A DNA stretch of 64,000 nucleotides from contig NZ_CABVGP010000002.1 of NCBI RefSeq assembly GCF_902497555.1, forward strand, positions 2,430,501-2,494,500, read 5' to 3'. The DNA comes from Amycolatopsis camponoti. GTDB taxonomy: Bacteria; Actinomycetota; Actinomycetes; Mycobacteriales; Pseudonocardiaceae. Shown piece after piece: positions 1-8,219 of the stretch; the stretch's first letter is position 1, and every line of letters starts with the position of its first letter. A program made the position numbers and the translations under genes. Below the pieces are notes generated by a model that saw nothing but the letters and a program-made list of their open reading frames with translations, did not search any database and had not been told where the DNA came from.

Positions 1-290
1 GGCTCGCCCACAGGTCCCCGACTGACGGTGGCAGCTCGGCGGACGGGCGTCAGATGCGCGGCGTGGAACACGGGGTTGTTGTTTCCCTTGTCGCGGTCCT
101 GTAGACGGTAGTCGAAGGCGACCGCGAGGGCAGAGACGTCCGCGGTTCCAGGCATGGCTGTGAGTGCAGACGAGATTTCGTACCAGCCGCGCTTTGCGTC
201 CGCGGCAGCGGCGTCCACGAGCGCGGCGAGTTCCGCGATCCTCTCGGAGGAGAGATCGAAATACAGCTCTTCCGGCGTCGTTGTCGACAT
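1..290 (-). CDS. Hypothetical protein, N-terminal part, runs off the left edge
   Basis: An open frame starts with ATG at 290-288 on the minus strand and stays open to base 1. It gives about 96 residues beginning MSTTTPEELYFDL and continuing with an Ala-rich helical stretch, then a polar segment with FDYRLQDRDKGNNN. Codon use is typical for the window, with GC-rich third positions. A GGGGAG sequence lies about 13 bases upstream as a weak ribosome-binding site. I do not recognise the family. The remainder lies outside the window, so length and function are unknown. Confidence 0.6.
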   Translation of the reverse strand, partial: MSTTTPEELYFDLSSERIAELAALVDAAAADAKRGWYEISSALTAMPGTADVSALAVAFDYRLQDRDKGNNNPVFHAAHLTPVRRAATVSRGPVGE

Positions 291-593
291 CGGAGGGATG
301 TTACTCCCCGTGGTCTCAGGTCTTCGCGACATTTTCCGGCTACGACTGGCTTTCGGTGCTAAGCCACTGGAGCCGGGTAGCCCAGTTTCGAGGAGAGGGT
401 GAGTCCGGCCCGACGCACAAAGGTCCTCGTCCGCGCGTGGTGATGCGGTGGGCGCTGGCCCTCCTGCGCCCCACCACGTCACAAATCGACGGCGATAGAC
501 GCTTGGTCTTGTTCGCCAACCCGTGCTTGGTGGGGTAGCAGCAGCGGTAGAACGGCCGTTCGTGGTTGCACTTGCCTTGCATCCGTTGAACCG
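291..593. other. Intergenic region, no recognised gene
   Basis: These 303 bases lie between the start of the left-edge gene and the stop of the DUF4365 gene. I see no tRNA and no convincing terminator. The minus strand has a short frame at 582-340 beginning MQGKCNHERPFYRCCYP, with a Cys/His pattern that could be a remnant of a small zinc-binding protein. It has no ribosome-binding site and its second half is Arg-rich, as antisense frames usually are, so it is not called as a gene. Confidence 0.5.
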
Positions 594-3500
594 CTAAACG
601 GTTGCTTCGCCAGCCTCAGCTTGTAGCCTCGCAATTAGCTGCTGAACCACTTGATCTGAACGAGTGATCCCGTTCTCCGCCAGGACAGTGTGCGCCGCGG
701 GCAACACTTCAAGGGGGTCCCCGACGTCGCCGAGAGCGGTGGCGAGTTGTCGTGCCGTCCGGAATCCCTCGACCAGGTCATCAAGTGTCGGCTCAAGTTC
801 CCAACCGAGCAAGGCCAAGTTCGCGAGAGCCTGACGCTGCTCAGCCGGTGTTTGCTGGGCACGGACGGCGCCGAGCATGGCCGCACGTTGCCAGTTCGGC
901 AGCTGAACCGGTGCGGCTTCGCGTACGGCCGGGTAGAGCCGATTCATGAGCAGGCCGACTGGATCCTGCTGCCATCCCCACCATGACGGACGTTCTAAGG
1001 CGAGGCCGGCCGCAGCAGGGATCCAGCCGTCCGCCTCGGCCTGGTCGAGGAGCTGCTCCTCGGTCAGCGGCAGGTCGACCACGAATTCGGAGTGGAGCTC
1101 ACGCACTGTCTTAGCGGTGGCGTCGACCACCGCGTCGATCTCGTCCGGGGTGTGCGCGGACTCGAGCCGGGTGTCGCGCAGCACTTCGGCCATGGCCATC
1201 GTCGAAAAGGACGGGACGCCGGCGCCCCGGGCCAGCCTGCGTACGGCCAGATCATCGCACCACAAGGGCAGTCCCTCCTGGGCGGCGACATCGATTGCGG
1301 CCAGCCATGGCACGGCTCGCGCGCGTTCGGAGTTGTCGCCGAACACAGAAGTAGGACCGACAGGCCGGATGGAGCAACGGCGCGCGAGCGCCTCGACGGC
1401 GGCCGTACGGTCTCGAACGAACTGGTAGTGCTCCTCGTTGCGCTCGTAGAACGTCAGGCTTCCTGCTGCTGCACTTGAACCTAGACTGCCGAAGCTGCCG
1501 GCGAGGGTGCGTGCTTGGAGCGCGGCTCGGAGCACGTCGTGGTGGGCTGGTAGAGCGAGGATCAGCTCGGCGACTTGCCCGGACACGGCATCGGCGTCCG
1601 TGAGCTGTGACAGCACCAGCAGGGTGGAGATGTCGACGACAGCGGGCCTGCCTGCCGATAGCCTCGCCGCGTCCACCTCGGCCTGATGCTCGTCGTCGGC
1701 GACAGCGACGGCGACCAGCAGTCGAGCGGATCGCTGTACTAGCGCCGACGTGTAGCTGCGGCCGATGCTGAGGGCTAGCATGCCCGCGGGCAACTGGGCG
1801 CGGGCTATCTGGTCGGCCAGAGCGGTCAGGTCTGTTTCGTCGGGTCGCCGAACGATCGCCTCAACCTGGGAGAAGAGATCTTCGGGGGAGGCCGTGGACA
1901 GGATTCGCATCCCCGTGGCATCGCCGTGGGCTTCGTAGAGCGTACCGAGGAGTTCGAACGCCCGCCGGTGCAGGTCGCCCCGGACAACCGGCCGATCATC
2001 CGGAGGGTCCGGAAGCGGATCAGGGTCGTCGTCCGAGTACTCGCCGTCGTTCTCATGGATGGTGCCACGTGTGGCAGTCACCAGGTGGGAGAGCAAAAAG
2101 GTCACCAGCTGGGCTTTGTCGGCGAAGTCCGAAGCGAGCTCGATAGCTCTTTCGGCAAGTTCGTCGTCCCATGCGACGGAAGCCATCGCTTGCGCCCAGA
2201 GCGTTGCTTCCTCCTCGGATCTGACTTTCGGCTGGTGACGGGTCACGGTTGCCGCAGCGCGGGCTTCTCCGCCGCTGTTCAACTGAGCACGAACCAGGTT
2301 CCACACCACCCCGTCGGGCGGCGGCGTCTGGTCGGCGACTACCTGCGCCAGGGTCGACTCCGCCCGTGCCCAGTCCTGGGCACGGGCCGCGATATCGGCC
2401 AGCCGGGTAGCCAGTTCAACTCGTTCCGCAGGGCGGTCCTCGGCCTGCAACGCGGCCTGCAACGCGCGGTCAGCCCGTTCGGGCTTTGCGTGCTGAAAGA
2501 CGAGCAGCGCATGAAGGGTGAGGAACCTAGGAGAGCGAAAGCGCTGGGCGGCCGACGCGCTGGCCGCTATCGCTTCGTCCGGGCGACCCGCCTCAACCAG
2601 AGCGTGGACAAGTTGCTCGGCCGCAGCGGGATCTTCGGTCGAAAGCGAGCGCAGAAGAGAAAGGCCTTCCGCCGTGTTGCGGCGGAACGTAGCGATGGCC
2701 CGGGGCAGACGGTCCGTTCCTGGCGGGAGGGCTCCGGCCCGGATGAGCTCGTCCAATTGCGCTGTTGCGTCGACACCCGAAGCGGCGAGGCGGTGGGTTG
2801 CCATGACGGCCGCTTCGCCGTCGTGATCAGCTCGGGCACGTGAGAGGTGCGCACTCCACAGCGCTTCGGCCTCGGCAGACGGCAGCTCGAGGAGGCCGAG
2901 TCGGAGCCGGGCGATTCGGTCCTCGACGCTGGCGGTCATCGCGGCCTCGATCGACGCGACGAGTTCACTGTCACCGGACCCGTGCGCAGCGGTGAGGGCG
3001 AGGCGCCGCAGGACCGGATCGTCGGCCTCGTCGGCGTTCGCAGTTCCCAGCGGCGCCGGAAGCAGCATGTTCAGGACGGCACCGAATTGGCCTCTGATCA
3101 TCAGCACCCGGGCCAGCAGCGCCAGAAGGCCTCGGGTTTCACCGCTCCATTGTCGGCGCTGGTCGACCGCCGCCTGCAGCAGTTCGGCGGCTCGCGCCAG
3201 GTCACCGGCTTGGGCTTCGGCAGTTTCGGCACGCCGCGCACAGATCAACGCGACTTTGGACATGGCTGCGGCATCATCCGGTTCAAGGGCCAGCGCACGC
3301 TCGGCATGGCGCGCAGCCCTGGGCAGGTCGTCACTCTGGAGCGCCTGATCGGTGAGAAAGTGCTGGACCGTCGAGTTCGTGTTTGCCTCCGCACCTGCCG
3401 CGGCCAGGACGGCGTCGATACGCCATGGCGAGGGATCGCCTTCGGGTACCTCCAGAATCGCCTCGACGACTGCCGCGACGACCTCAGCGCCGCCGCGTGG

Positions 3501-4328
3501 ACGGGCCTCCTCCAGCAGTTCGGCTGCTCGCGCCCGATCAACCGCGGCTATGTTGGCGGCTGCGGCGGCAAGGCGACTCCCGGCCTGGTCGCCGCCATCT
3601 TCGGCGGCGATCTCCCACGCCGCGGAGCTCTCGGCCATGGCGTCATGGTGAGAGCAGAATGACGCCAAGGCTCGCCATGGCCATGCGTTCGAGGCCTGCA
3701 TCCAAAGCGGTCTCGTGGAGATCAACGCCTGCGCGGTTCCGGAGGGGTTCGTCCGGCCTTCGGCCAGATGCTGCGCAACGAGGGCACGTTGGAGGCGATC
3801 GGCTGACTTGTCCTCGAGCAGGCGGCGGACAGGGGGCGGCAGGAGTTCGAGGTTGGACTCATACCGCTCGACGGCTCGCTGCTCGACGCCGCTCGCGGCC
3901 AAGAGCCAAGGCTCGGCGGCGGTGCTCAGTGTCTGGTGCTCGGGTACGGTGACGGAGTAGCGCTTCCCGGTGCGCCGTTCAACCGAGGGATGGATCCGCT
4001 GCCAGTAGATTCCGTCGGTTTCCAGGTCGACAAAAACCACCATTACCGGAAGCGCGTGTCCCATCCACAAACGGCGTTTCGTTTCATTGTAGTAGAACGC
4101 CCAACCACCTTTGACGCGCCTGAAGTACGAGCGTCCGGTTTTGATCTGCACGGCGATCAGGCGTCCGGTGCCTCGTCCGTCCTCGTCGGCGATCTCGACG
4201 TGGCCATCGATTCCCTGGTCGACGACGGTCTGTTCGCGGAAGATCCATCCGAGATCCCGCGTAACCGCGCGTTGGAAGAGCCCGAGGCCCTCGCGGTCGA
4301 TCAGGGCGGTCTTGGTGTTGCCTGGCAC
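594..4328 (-). CDS. DUF4365 nuclease-like domain, TPR-like repeats and PIN-like domain protein (1244 aa)
   Basis: Residues about 8-140 match the DUF4365 pattern, a PD-(D/E)XK nuclease-like fold: D41 in DQGIDGHVEI, then IAVQIKTG with Q61 and K63. Residues about 180-870 are Ala/Leu-rich helical hairpins like TPRs, for example AARHAERALALEPDDAAA. Near residue 885 VVDISTLLVLSQL, and near 1020 PLWCDDLAVRRLARGAGV, resemble the acidic strands of a PIN-like ribonuclease domain. The GTG start at 4328 has GAGGAG 6-7 bases upstream. DUF4365 and PIN modules occur together in large multidomain conflict proteins, so a role in phage or plasmid defence is inferred. The gene stands alone, with a DUF1883 gene upstream on the same strand beyond the IS element. 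Confidence 0.75.
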   Translation of the reverse strand: MPGNTKTALIDREGLGLFQRAVTRDLGWIFREQTVVDQGIDGHVEIADEDGRGTGRLIAVQIKTGRSYFRRVKGGWAFYYNETKRRLWMGHALPVMVVFVDLETDGIYWQRIHPSVERRTGKRYSVTVPEHQTLSTAAEPWLLAASGVEQRAVERYESNLELLPPPVRRLLEDKSADRLQRALVAQHLAEGRTNPSGTAQALISTRPLWMQASNAWPWRALASFCSHHDAMAESSAAWEIAAEDGGDQAGSRLAAAAANIAAVDRARAAELLEEARPRGGAEVVAAVVEAILEVPEGDPSPWRIDAVLAAAGAEANTNSTVQHFLTDQALQSDDLPRAARHAERALALEPDDAAAMSKVALICARRAETAEAQAGDLARAAELLQAAVDQRRQWSGETRGLLALLARVLMIRGQFGAVLNMLLPAPLGTANADEADDPVLRRLALTAAHGSGDSELVASIEAAMTASVEDRIARLRLGLLELPSAEAEALWSAHLSRARADHDGEAAVMATHRLAASGVDATAQLDELIRAGALPPGTDRLPRAIATFRRNTAEGLSLLRSLSTEDPAAAEQLVHALVEAGRPDEAIAASASAAQRFRSPRFLTLHALLVFQHAKPERADRALQAALQAEDRPAERVELATRLADIAARAQDWARAESTLAQVVADQTPPPDGVVWNLVRAQLNSGGEARAAATVTRHQPKVRSEEEATLWAQAMASVAWDDELAERAIELASDFADKAQLVTFLLSHLVTATRGTIHENDGEYSDDDPDPLPDPPDDRPVVRGDLHRRAFELLGTLYEAHGDATGMRILSTASPEDLFSQVEAIVRRPDETDLTALADQIARAQLPAGMLALSIGRSYTSALVQRSARLLVAVAVADDEHQAEVDAARLSAGRPAVVDISTLLVLSQLTDADAVSGQVAELILALPAHHDVLRAALQARTLAGSFGSLGSSAAAGSLTFYERNEEHYQFVRDRTAAVEALARRCSIRPVGPTSVFGDNSERARAVPWLAAIDVAAQEGLPLWCDDLAVRRLARGAGVPSFSTMAMAEVLRDTRLESAHTPDEIDAVVDATAKTVRELHSEFVVDLPLTEEQLLDQAEADGWIPAAAGLALERPSWWGWQQDPVGLLMNRLYPAVREAAPVQLPNWQRAAMLGAVRAQQTPAEQRQALANLALLGWELEPTLDDLVEGFRTARQLATALGDVGDPLEVLPAAHTVLAENGITRSDQVVQQLIARLQAEAGEATV

Positions 4329-4541
4329 GGAGGACTCCTCGGCGGCTCACTAGTCGCTCAATAATACGAGCTGGCCGGAAGGGCATCACCACTGCGCTGG
4401 TAAACACGGTTCCCCGGCCTGCTCACCTCGGGCGACCGAGCCCTCGGAGGACTCAAGTTTGCCGCTGTCGTCGTGGCGACGATTTCGGTGTCTGGTTGAT
4501 TGTGACGTCGGTAATCAAGATGCGTCGACGGCGCAGATTAG

Positions 4542-4575
4542 CTAGTGCGGTGACCAGAAACGATCGCCGGGTTGG
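4542..4575. repeat. IS630 left terminal inverted repeat (with CTA flank)
   Basis: Starts CTAGTGCGGTGACC and ends CCGGGTTGG. It pairs with the right end over 14 outer bases and 9 inner bases, with a matching GATC between them. The first three bases are target DNA. Confidence 0.88.
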
Positions 4576-5840
4576 TGGGCGACACGCCGGGTGGGGTGCG
4601 TGACTCCGGAGGCGGTACGGCGAAGGCTTGATCGTGCCGGGTCGGGGTGAAAGCGGGTGTGTCATGTCCCGACCTGTCAGAGCCCGTCGGCTCAGCGAAG
4701 ATGAGGGCCGGTATCTGTTGCGTCTGGTCAGGCGCGGTAAGCAGGAGTCGGTCCGGGTGCGTCGCGCGTTGATCGTGATGGCCTCGGCGTCCGGCACGAC
4801 GGTGCCGGCGATCGCCCGGCTGGTGGCCGCGGACGAAGACACCGTGCGGGATGTGATCCACGCGTTCAACGACGTGGGGCTGGCCTGCCTGGACCCTCAC
4901 TGGGCGGGCGGCCGTCCCCGCCGCATCACCGACGCTGACCTCACCGTCATCGTCACGACGGCCACCACCCGCCCGCGCAAGCACGGGCTGCCGTTCACAC
5001 ACTGGAGCATCCGCAAGCTGGCCGGCTATCTCACTGGCCGTTACGGCCGCACCGACCCGAGGTGGGTGCCGGACCGGGTGGTGCGCATCGGGCGGGAACG
5101 GCTGCGGCAGATCCTGCACGCTCGGGGCATCACGTTTCAGCGCACCCGCACCTGGAAGGAGTCCCACGACCCCGACCTCGAATCGAAGCTGGACCGGATC
5201 GAGGAAGTCACCGACCGGTTCCCGGACCGGTGTTTCGCCTTCGACCAGTTCGGGCCGTTGTCGATCCGCCCGTGTCACGGCACCTGCTGGGCCGCGCAGA
5301 AGCACCCGGACCGGCTGCGCGCGACCTACAAACGCACCCACGGCATCCGGTACTTCCACGGCTGCTACAGCCTCTCCGAGGACCGCTTGTGGGGTGTCCT
5401 GCACGAACACAAAGGCGGCAAATACTCCCTGGCCGCGTTCAAGTCGATCCGTCGGGCCCGCCCGGACGGCGCCCCGATCTACATCATCTGCGACAACCTG
5501 TCGGCCAACACCACCCCAGCCATCCTGACCTGGTGTTCACGCCACAAGGTCGAGTTGTGTCTGACGCCCACGAACGCCTCCTGGGCCAACCCGATCGAGC
5601 CGCAGTTCGGACCGTTGCGCCAGTTCACCATCGCCAACTCCGACCACCCCAACCACCCCGCCCTGGCACGGGAGCTGCACGCCTATCTGCGCTGGCGCAA
5701 CGCAAACAACCGACACCCCGACGTCCTCGCCGCGCAACGCCGGGAACGCGCCCGCATCCGCAGCGAACACCACCACCGGTGGGGCCGCCCTCAACCCCGA
5801 GCAGCCTGACCAACCCGGTGATCAATAGCGGTCACCGCAC
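4545..5840 (+). mobile_element. Complete IS630-family insertion sequence (1296 bp)
   Basis: Imperfect inverted repeats of about 31-34 bases lie at 4542-4575 and 5810-5843; both outer arms read GTGCGGTGACC inward. A TA dinucleotide flanks each end (4543-4544 and 5841-5842), which is the target duplication expected of the IS630/Tc1 superfamily. Removing the element restores gCTAGg, so insertion was into a CTAG site, the preferred target. It carries one transposase and no passenger genes. It sits in the spacer between the DUF1883 and DUF4365 genes and interrupts no frame that I recognise. Confidence 0.93.
4664..5809 (+). CDS. IS630-family DDE transposase (381 aa)
   Basis: Cuts and rejoins the element at TA-containing sites. 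The N-terminal 100 residues are a helix-turn-helix region (IARLVAADEDTVRDVIHAF). The C-terminal half holds the DDE triad: D in FDQFGPL, D in CDNLSAN and E in NPIEPQFG. The last D and E are separated by 34 residues, the classical IS630 spacing. ATG 4664 is preferred over upstream in-frame starts because the protein then begins MSRPVRARRLSEDE as in related transposases, with GGGGTGA about 13 bases upstream. Length is normal, all catalytic residues are present and the ends are intact, so it may be active. Confidence 0.93.
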   Translation: MSRPVRARRLSEDEGRYLLRLVRRGKQESVRVRRALIVMASASGTTVPAIARLVAADEDTVRDVIHAFNDVGLACLDPHWAGGRPRRITDADLTVIVTTATTRPRKHGLPFTHWSIRKLAGYLTGRYGRTDPRWVPDRVVRIGRERLRQILHARGITFQRTRTWKESHDPDLESKLDRIEEVTDRFPDRCFAFDQFGPLSIRPCHGTCWAAQKHPDRLRATYKRTHGIRYFHGCYSLSEDRLWGVLHEHKGGKYSLAAFKSIRRARPDGAPIYIICDNLSANTTPAILTWCSRHKVELCLTPTNASWANPIEPQFGPLRQFTIANSDHPNHPALARELHAYLRWRNANNRHPDVLAAQRRERARIRSEHHHRWGRPQPRAA

Positions 5841-5843
5841 TAG
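5810..5843. repeat. IS630 right terminal inverted repeat (with TAG flank)
   Basis: Reads GGTCACCGCACTAG at its outer end, the reverse complement of the outer 14 bases of the left repeat. The last three bases are target DNA. Confidence 0.88.
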
Positions 5844-5882
5844 GAAGTCGGGTGGATGAGCTTGGCCAGCTCGCCTTGACAG

Positions 5883-5904
5883 CGACCGCGTGTTCTCGCG
5901 GTCG
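5883..5904 (-). terminator. Stem-loop downstream of the DUF1883 gene
   Basis: An 8-bp perfect stem, CGACCGCG with CGCGGTCG, around a 6-base loop, 18 bases past the stop codon of the DUF1883 gene. There is no U-tract, as is common for actinomycete terminators. Confidence 0.55.
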
Positions 5905-5921
5905 TGGTTGCAGATGCCGAC

Positions 5922-6185
5922 CTAGTCGAAAGGGCCCTTGACCTCGTAGTTGAGCCATCCGGGATTGCTGTCGATCACGAGATGCCAGTAGCTGTCGTAG
6001 GGTACTTGCAGGACCATGGGGCTCGATTCCCAGAAGCCGCCATGAGGGTCGTAGTCGTTTCCGTCGAGATATGCCTGGTAGTTGTCATGGTCCATCAGAC
6101 AGACGCGGGCTCGCGAGCCGTCCAGCTCCACCTCGAAGCCAGCGCCTCCGGCACACCATCCAATTTCCCATTCGTCGTGGTCCAT
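5922..6185 (-). CDS. DUF1883 domain protein (87 aa)
   Basis: A small acidic protein beginning MDHDEWEIGWCAGG. The core VCLMDHDNYQAYLDGNDYD followed by YDSYWHLVIDSNPG matches the DUF1883 pattern, a small beta-rich domain. In many bacteria DUF1883 is fused to a TIR domain, but here it stands alone and no TIR segment is visible downstream. It is on the same strand as the DUF4365-TPR-PIN gene and was probably its upstream neighbour before the IS630 insertion. The biochemical role is unknown; a sensory or adaptor role is inferred from its usual TIR partners. Confidence 0.75.
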   Translation of the reverse strand: MDHDEWEIGWCAGGAGFEVELDGSRARVCLMDHDNYQAYLDGNDYDPHGGFWESSPMVLQVPYDSYWHLVIDSNPGWLNYEVKGPFD

Positions 6186-6345
6186 GCATCACTTGTAGCG
6201 GAGATCGGGTCGTTGGTGAACCTCCCGCGGAGGGGCACGTGGAGCGGCTCCCCGCCTGCCATTGCGGGGACTCACTGTTCGGCCTCGCTCGTGGTTTCCC
6301 CGTGCGGGTGTCTCCGGTGCGTGTTCGTGGTGCTGGAGGTGCGTG

Positions 6346-7056
6346 GTGGCGGTGCCGGAGGCGGTGGCCGGGCTCGCGGCGATCCCTGGCGTCCGCGCGG
6401 CCGCCCAGCTGGGCGAGCCGAACCCGGACGCTGCGTCGGCCCCGGCTGGGTCCCTGCCGGTGACGCCCGCGCTCACCGGGCTTCTCCCGGGCGGTGACCT
6501 GCGCCGCGGCACCACCACGTCGGTGTCCGGCTCGATCGCCCTGGTGCTGGCTTTGCTCGCCGAGGCGACTCGAGAGGGTTCGTGGGCGGCCGTCGCCGGC
6601 ATGCCGGACCTCGGCGTGGTTGCGGCCGCCGAACTGGGTGTCGACCTCGATCGGCTCGCCCTCGTCCCGGAACCAGGCGCTGAGGTCGTCGCAGTGGTGT
6701 CGGCGTTGATCGACGGCTTCGACCTGGTTGTGCTCGGCGGTGCGGCCGCCCGCGGCATTCAGCCGCAGGTCGCCCGCCGGCTGGCCGGGCGCGTCCGCAA
6801 CCGAGGTGCAGTACTGCTGACCACCGGGATGTGGCCCGGAGCGGATCTGGAACTCCGAGTCTTGAAGCGTCGGTGGCGCGGCGCCACAGACGACGGGTTC
6901 GGCCACCTGGAGTTTCGCGACGTCGTGGTGACCAGCCGTGGCCGCGGTGCCGCGGCACGGCCACAGGCCGTCGCGCTGCAGCTGCCCGGCCTCGGCGGCG
7001 CTGTCGCTGCCGGGCAGACGTCGGTCGGGCGAAGGTTTACCGAGGTTGCGGGATGA
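6346..7056 (+). CDS. ImuA-prime-like RecA-fold accessory protein, orphan (236 aa)
   Basis: Resembles the actinobacterial protein usually encoded just upstream of the ImuB Y-family polymerase, where it serves the ImuA'/ImuB/DnaE2 mutasome of the SOS response. The RecA-like core is visible: LLPGGDLRRGTTTSVSGS, then WAAVAGMPDLGVVAAAELGV, then FDLVVLGG. The Walker A lysine is absent (SVSGS instead of GKT), as in the family. GTG 6346 lies 6 bases after GGAGG at 6335-6339; GTG 6343 is too close. No imuB or dnaE2 follows: the next frame is an unrelated acetyltransferase-like pseudogene. Either the partner is elsewhere or the locus has decayed. Confidence 0.6.
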   Translation: MAVPEAVAGLAAIPGVRAAAQLGEPNPDAASAPAGSLPVTPALTGLLPGGDLRRGTTTSVSGSIALVLALLAEATREGSWAAVAGMPDLGVVAAAELGVDLDRLALVPEPGAEVVAVVSALIDGFDLVVLGGAAARGIQPQVARRLAGRVRNRGAVLLTTGMWPGADLELRVLKRRWRGATDDGFGHLEFRDVVVTSRGRGAAARPQAVALQLPGLGGAVAAGQTSVGRRFTEVAG

Positions 7057-7111
7057 ACGCCTCGCAGTCGAGGGTGAGCCGGAGTTCCGCCGGACCGCTG
7101 CGGCCTCTCCG

Positions 7112-7728
7112 ATGATCGGCGACCAACCCGGCAGCATCGTTCGTTCGGAAACACGCAGCGAGTTCGGCGCTCTCGTCCCGGTCCGGCCGGGTGCTGGCAA
7201 GCGGGTCGTCTGTTTGCGTGGTCACCGGCTCGACCTCGATTTGTACGACCAACTCGCGCCGTACAGCCACCGCTACAAGCTGCACGCCACCCTGTGCGAA
7301 GTCTGTCGCGCGCAAGAAGGCCTCGATCCCTCTGAACGCCGCCTCGCCGAATGGGCCCAGCTGGACGTCGCGACCCAGTACACCCCGGGGTCAGCCCCAG
7401 GCGACGGTCTGGTCGTGGTCGTCCATCAGCCGGCCGCCGGGACACTCGGCGGCCGGATCGAACTTCGGCTCGACGGGCGCGGGTCGCCACCGCCTCTGCC
7501 TCGATTTGCGGTTCCTGCAGGACGGCGACCCTCGACTACGTCCACGTCACCGCCGAGCACCGCCGCCTCGGCTACGGGCGCACACTCGTTGCGGCCGCGG
7601 TTGCTCGTGCCTCGACATACAGGTGGACCGCGCCACTACCAAGCGGTCCGGTCGCCCAGTCGTTCCGCGCTCGCATCGCGATGCGCCGCACGGGGGCGCC
7701 ATGCATCCACCCCCGTCGCTGGGGACTT
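7112..7728 (+). pseudogene. Frameshifted zinc-motif plus GNAT-like protein
   Basis: The first frame gives MIGDQPGSIVRSETR, then a Cys/His segment (CLRGHRLDLDLYDQ, later ATLCEVCRAQEG), then GGRIELRLDGR near 7470. The family sequence then continues in a second frame (LCLDLRFLQDGDP, about 7497-7526) and a third (ATLDYVHVTAEHRRLGYGRT, from about 7529). The last part looks like the acetyl-CoA-binding segment of a GNAT acetyltransferase (RRLGYGRTLVAAA). Two frame changes within about 60 bases mean either a recent pseudogene or sequencing errors. The start is uncertain because no ribosome-binding site precedes ATG 7112. The 3-prime end runs into the opposing NUDIX gene. Confidence 0.6.
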
Positions 7729-8219
7729 CAAGCGGTGAGAGCCAGCGGAGTCGCTGGGAAGCGGCCCTCGAGCAGAGCCAGTAGGAGGTCCGGCAGCTCG
7801 GCCGGAAGGAGTTTGTCGTGACACGCCGAGACGGCGGCGGCCGGCCACCAACGGTGCTCGATGAGACCTGCCCGCTCGTTGGCCGAGTGCTGGGTGGCGA
7901 TTCGTGGTGACGTGTCGTCGGTGCGGGCGAGGTAGACGTGGTCGAGGCGTTGATGCTCGCGGCCGCGGTAGGTGAAGCGGCTTTCGCGGGTCCACAGCTT
8001 GCGGCCGAGCTCATCGATGACGAGGCCGGTTTCCTCAGCGATCTCCCGCCGTGCGGTGTCCTCGAGCTCCTCACCGGGCTCCTGCCCGCCGCCTGGTAGC
8101 TCCCACCAGTGATGGCTGGGATCGTCGGGATCGCGTGCGTGAATGAGCAGAACTTCGTCGACGACGTTGAGGAGCAGGATGCGAGCGCCGATCCGGATGG
8201 CCCGTTCGCGGCCGATCAA
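7728..8219 (-). CDS. NUDIX hydrolase (163 aa)
   Basis: Hydrolyses a nucleoside-diphosphate-linked substrate; the substrate cannot be told from sequence. A perfect Nudix box is present: G-x5-E-x7-REIAEETGL, inside WWELPGGGQEPGEE. The start is TTG at 8219, overlapping the stop of the phosphotransferase in TTGA, which gives LIGRERAIRIGARILLLN; longer in-frame extensions upstream are only the antisense of the phosphotransferase. The two genes are therefore translationally coupled. The 3-prime end overlaps the frameshifted plus-strand gene. Confidence 0.85.
   Translation of the reverse strand: MIGRERAIRIGARILLLNVVDEVLLIHARDPDDPSHHWWELPGGGQEPGEELEDTARREIAEETGLVIDELGRKLWTRESRFTYRGREHQRLDHVYLARTDDTSPRIATQHSANERAGLIEHRWWPAAAVSACHDKLLPAELPDLLLALLEGRFPATPLALTA

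Noticed and set aside
340..582. Minus-strand 80-codon frame with a Cys/His-rich start
   Set aside because: No ribosome-binding site, second half is Arg-rich like an antisense frame; kept only as a note in the intergenic entry.
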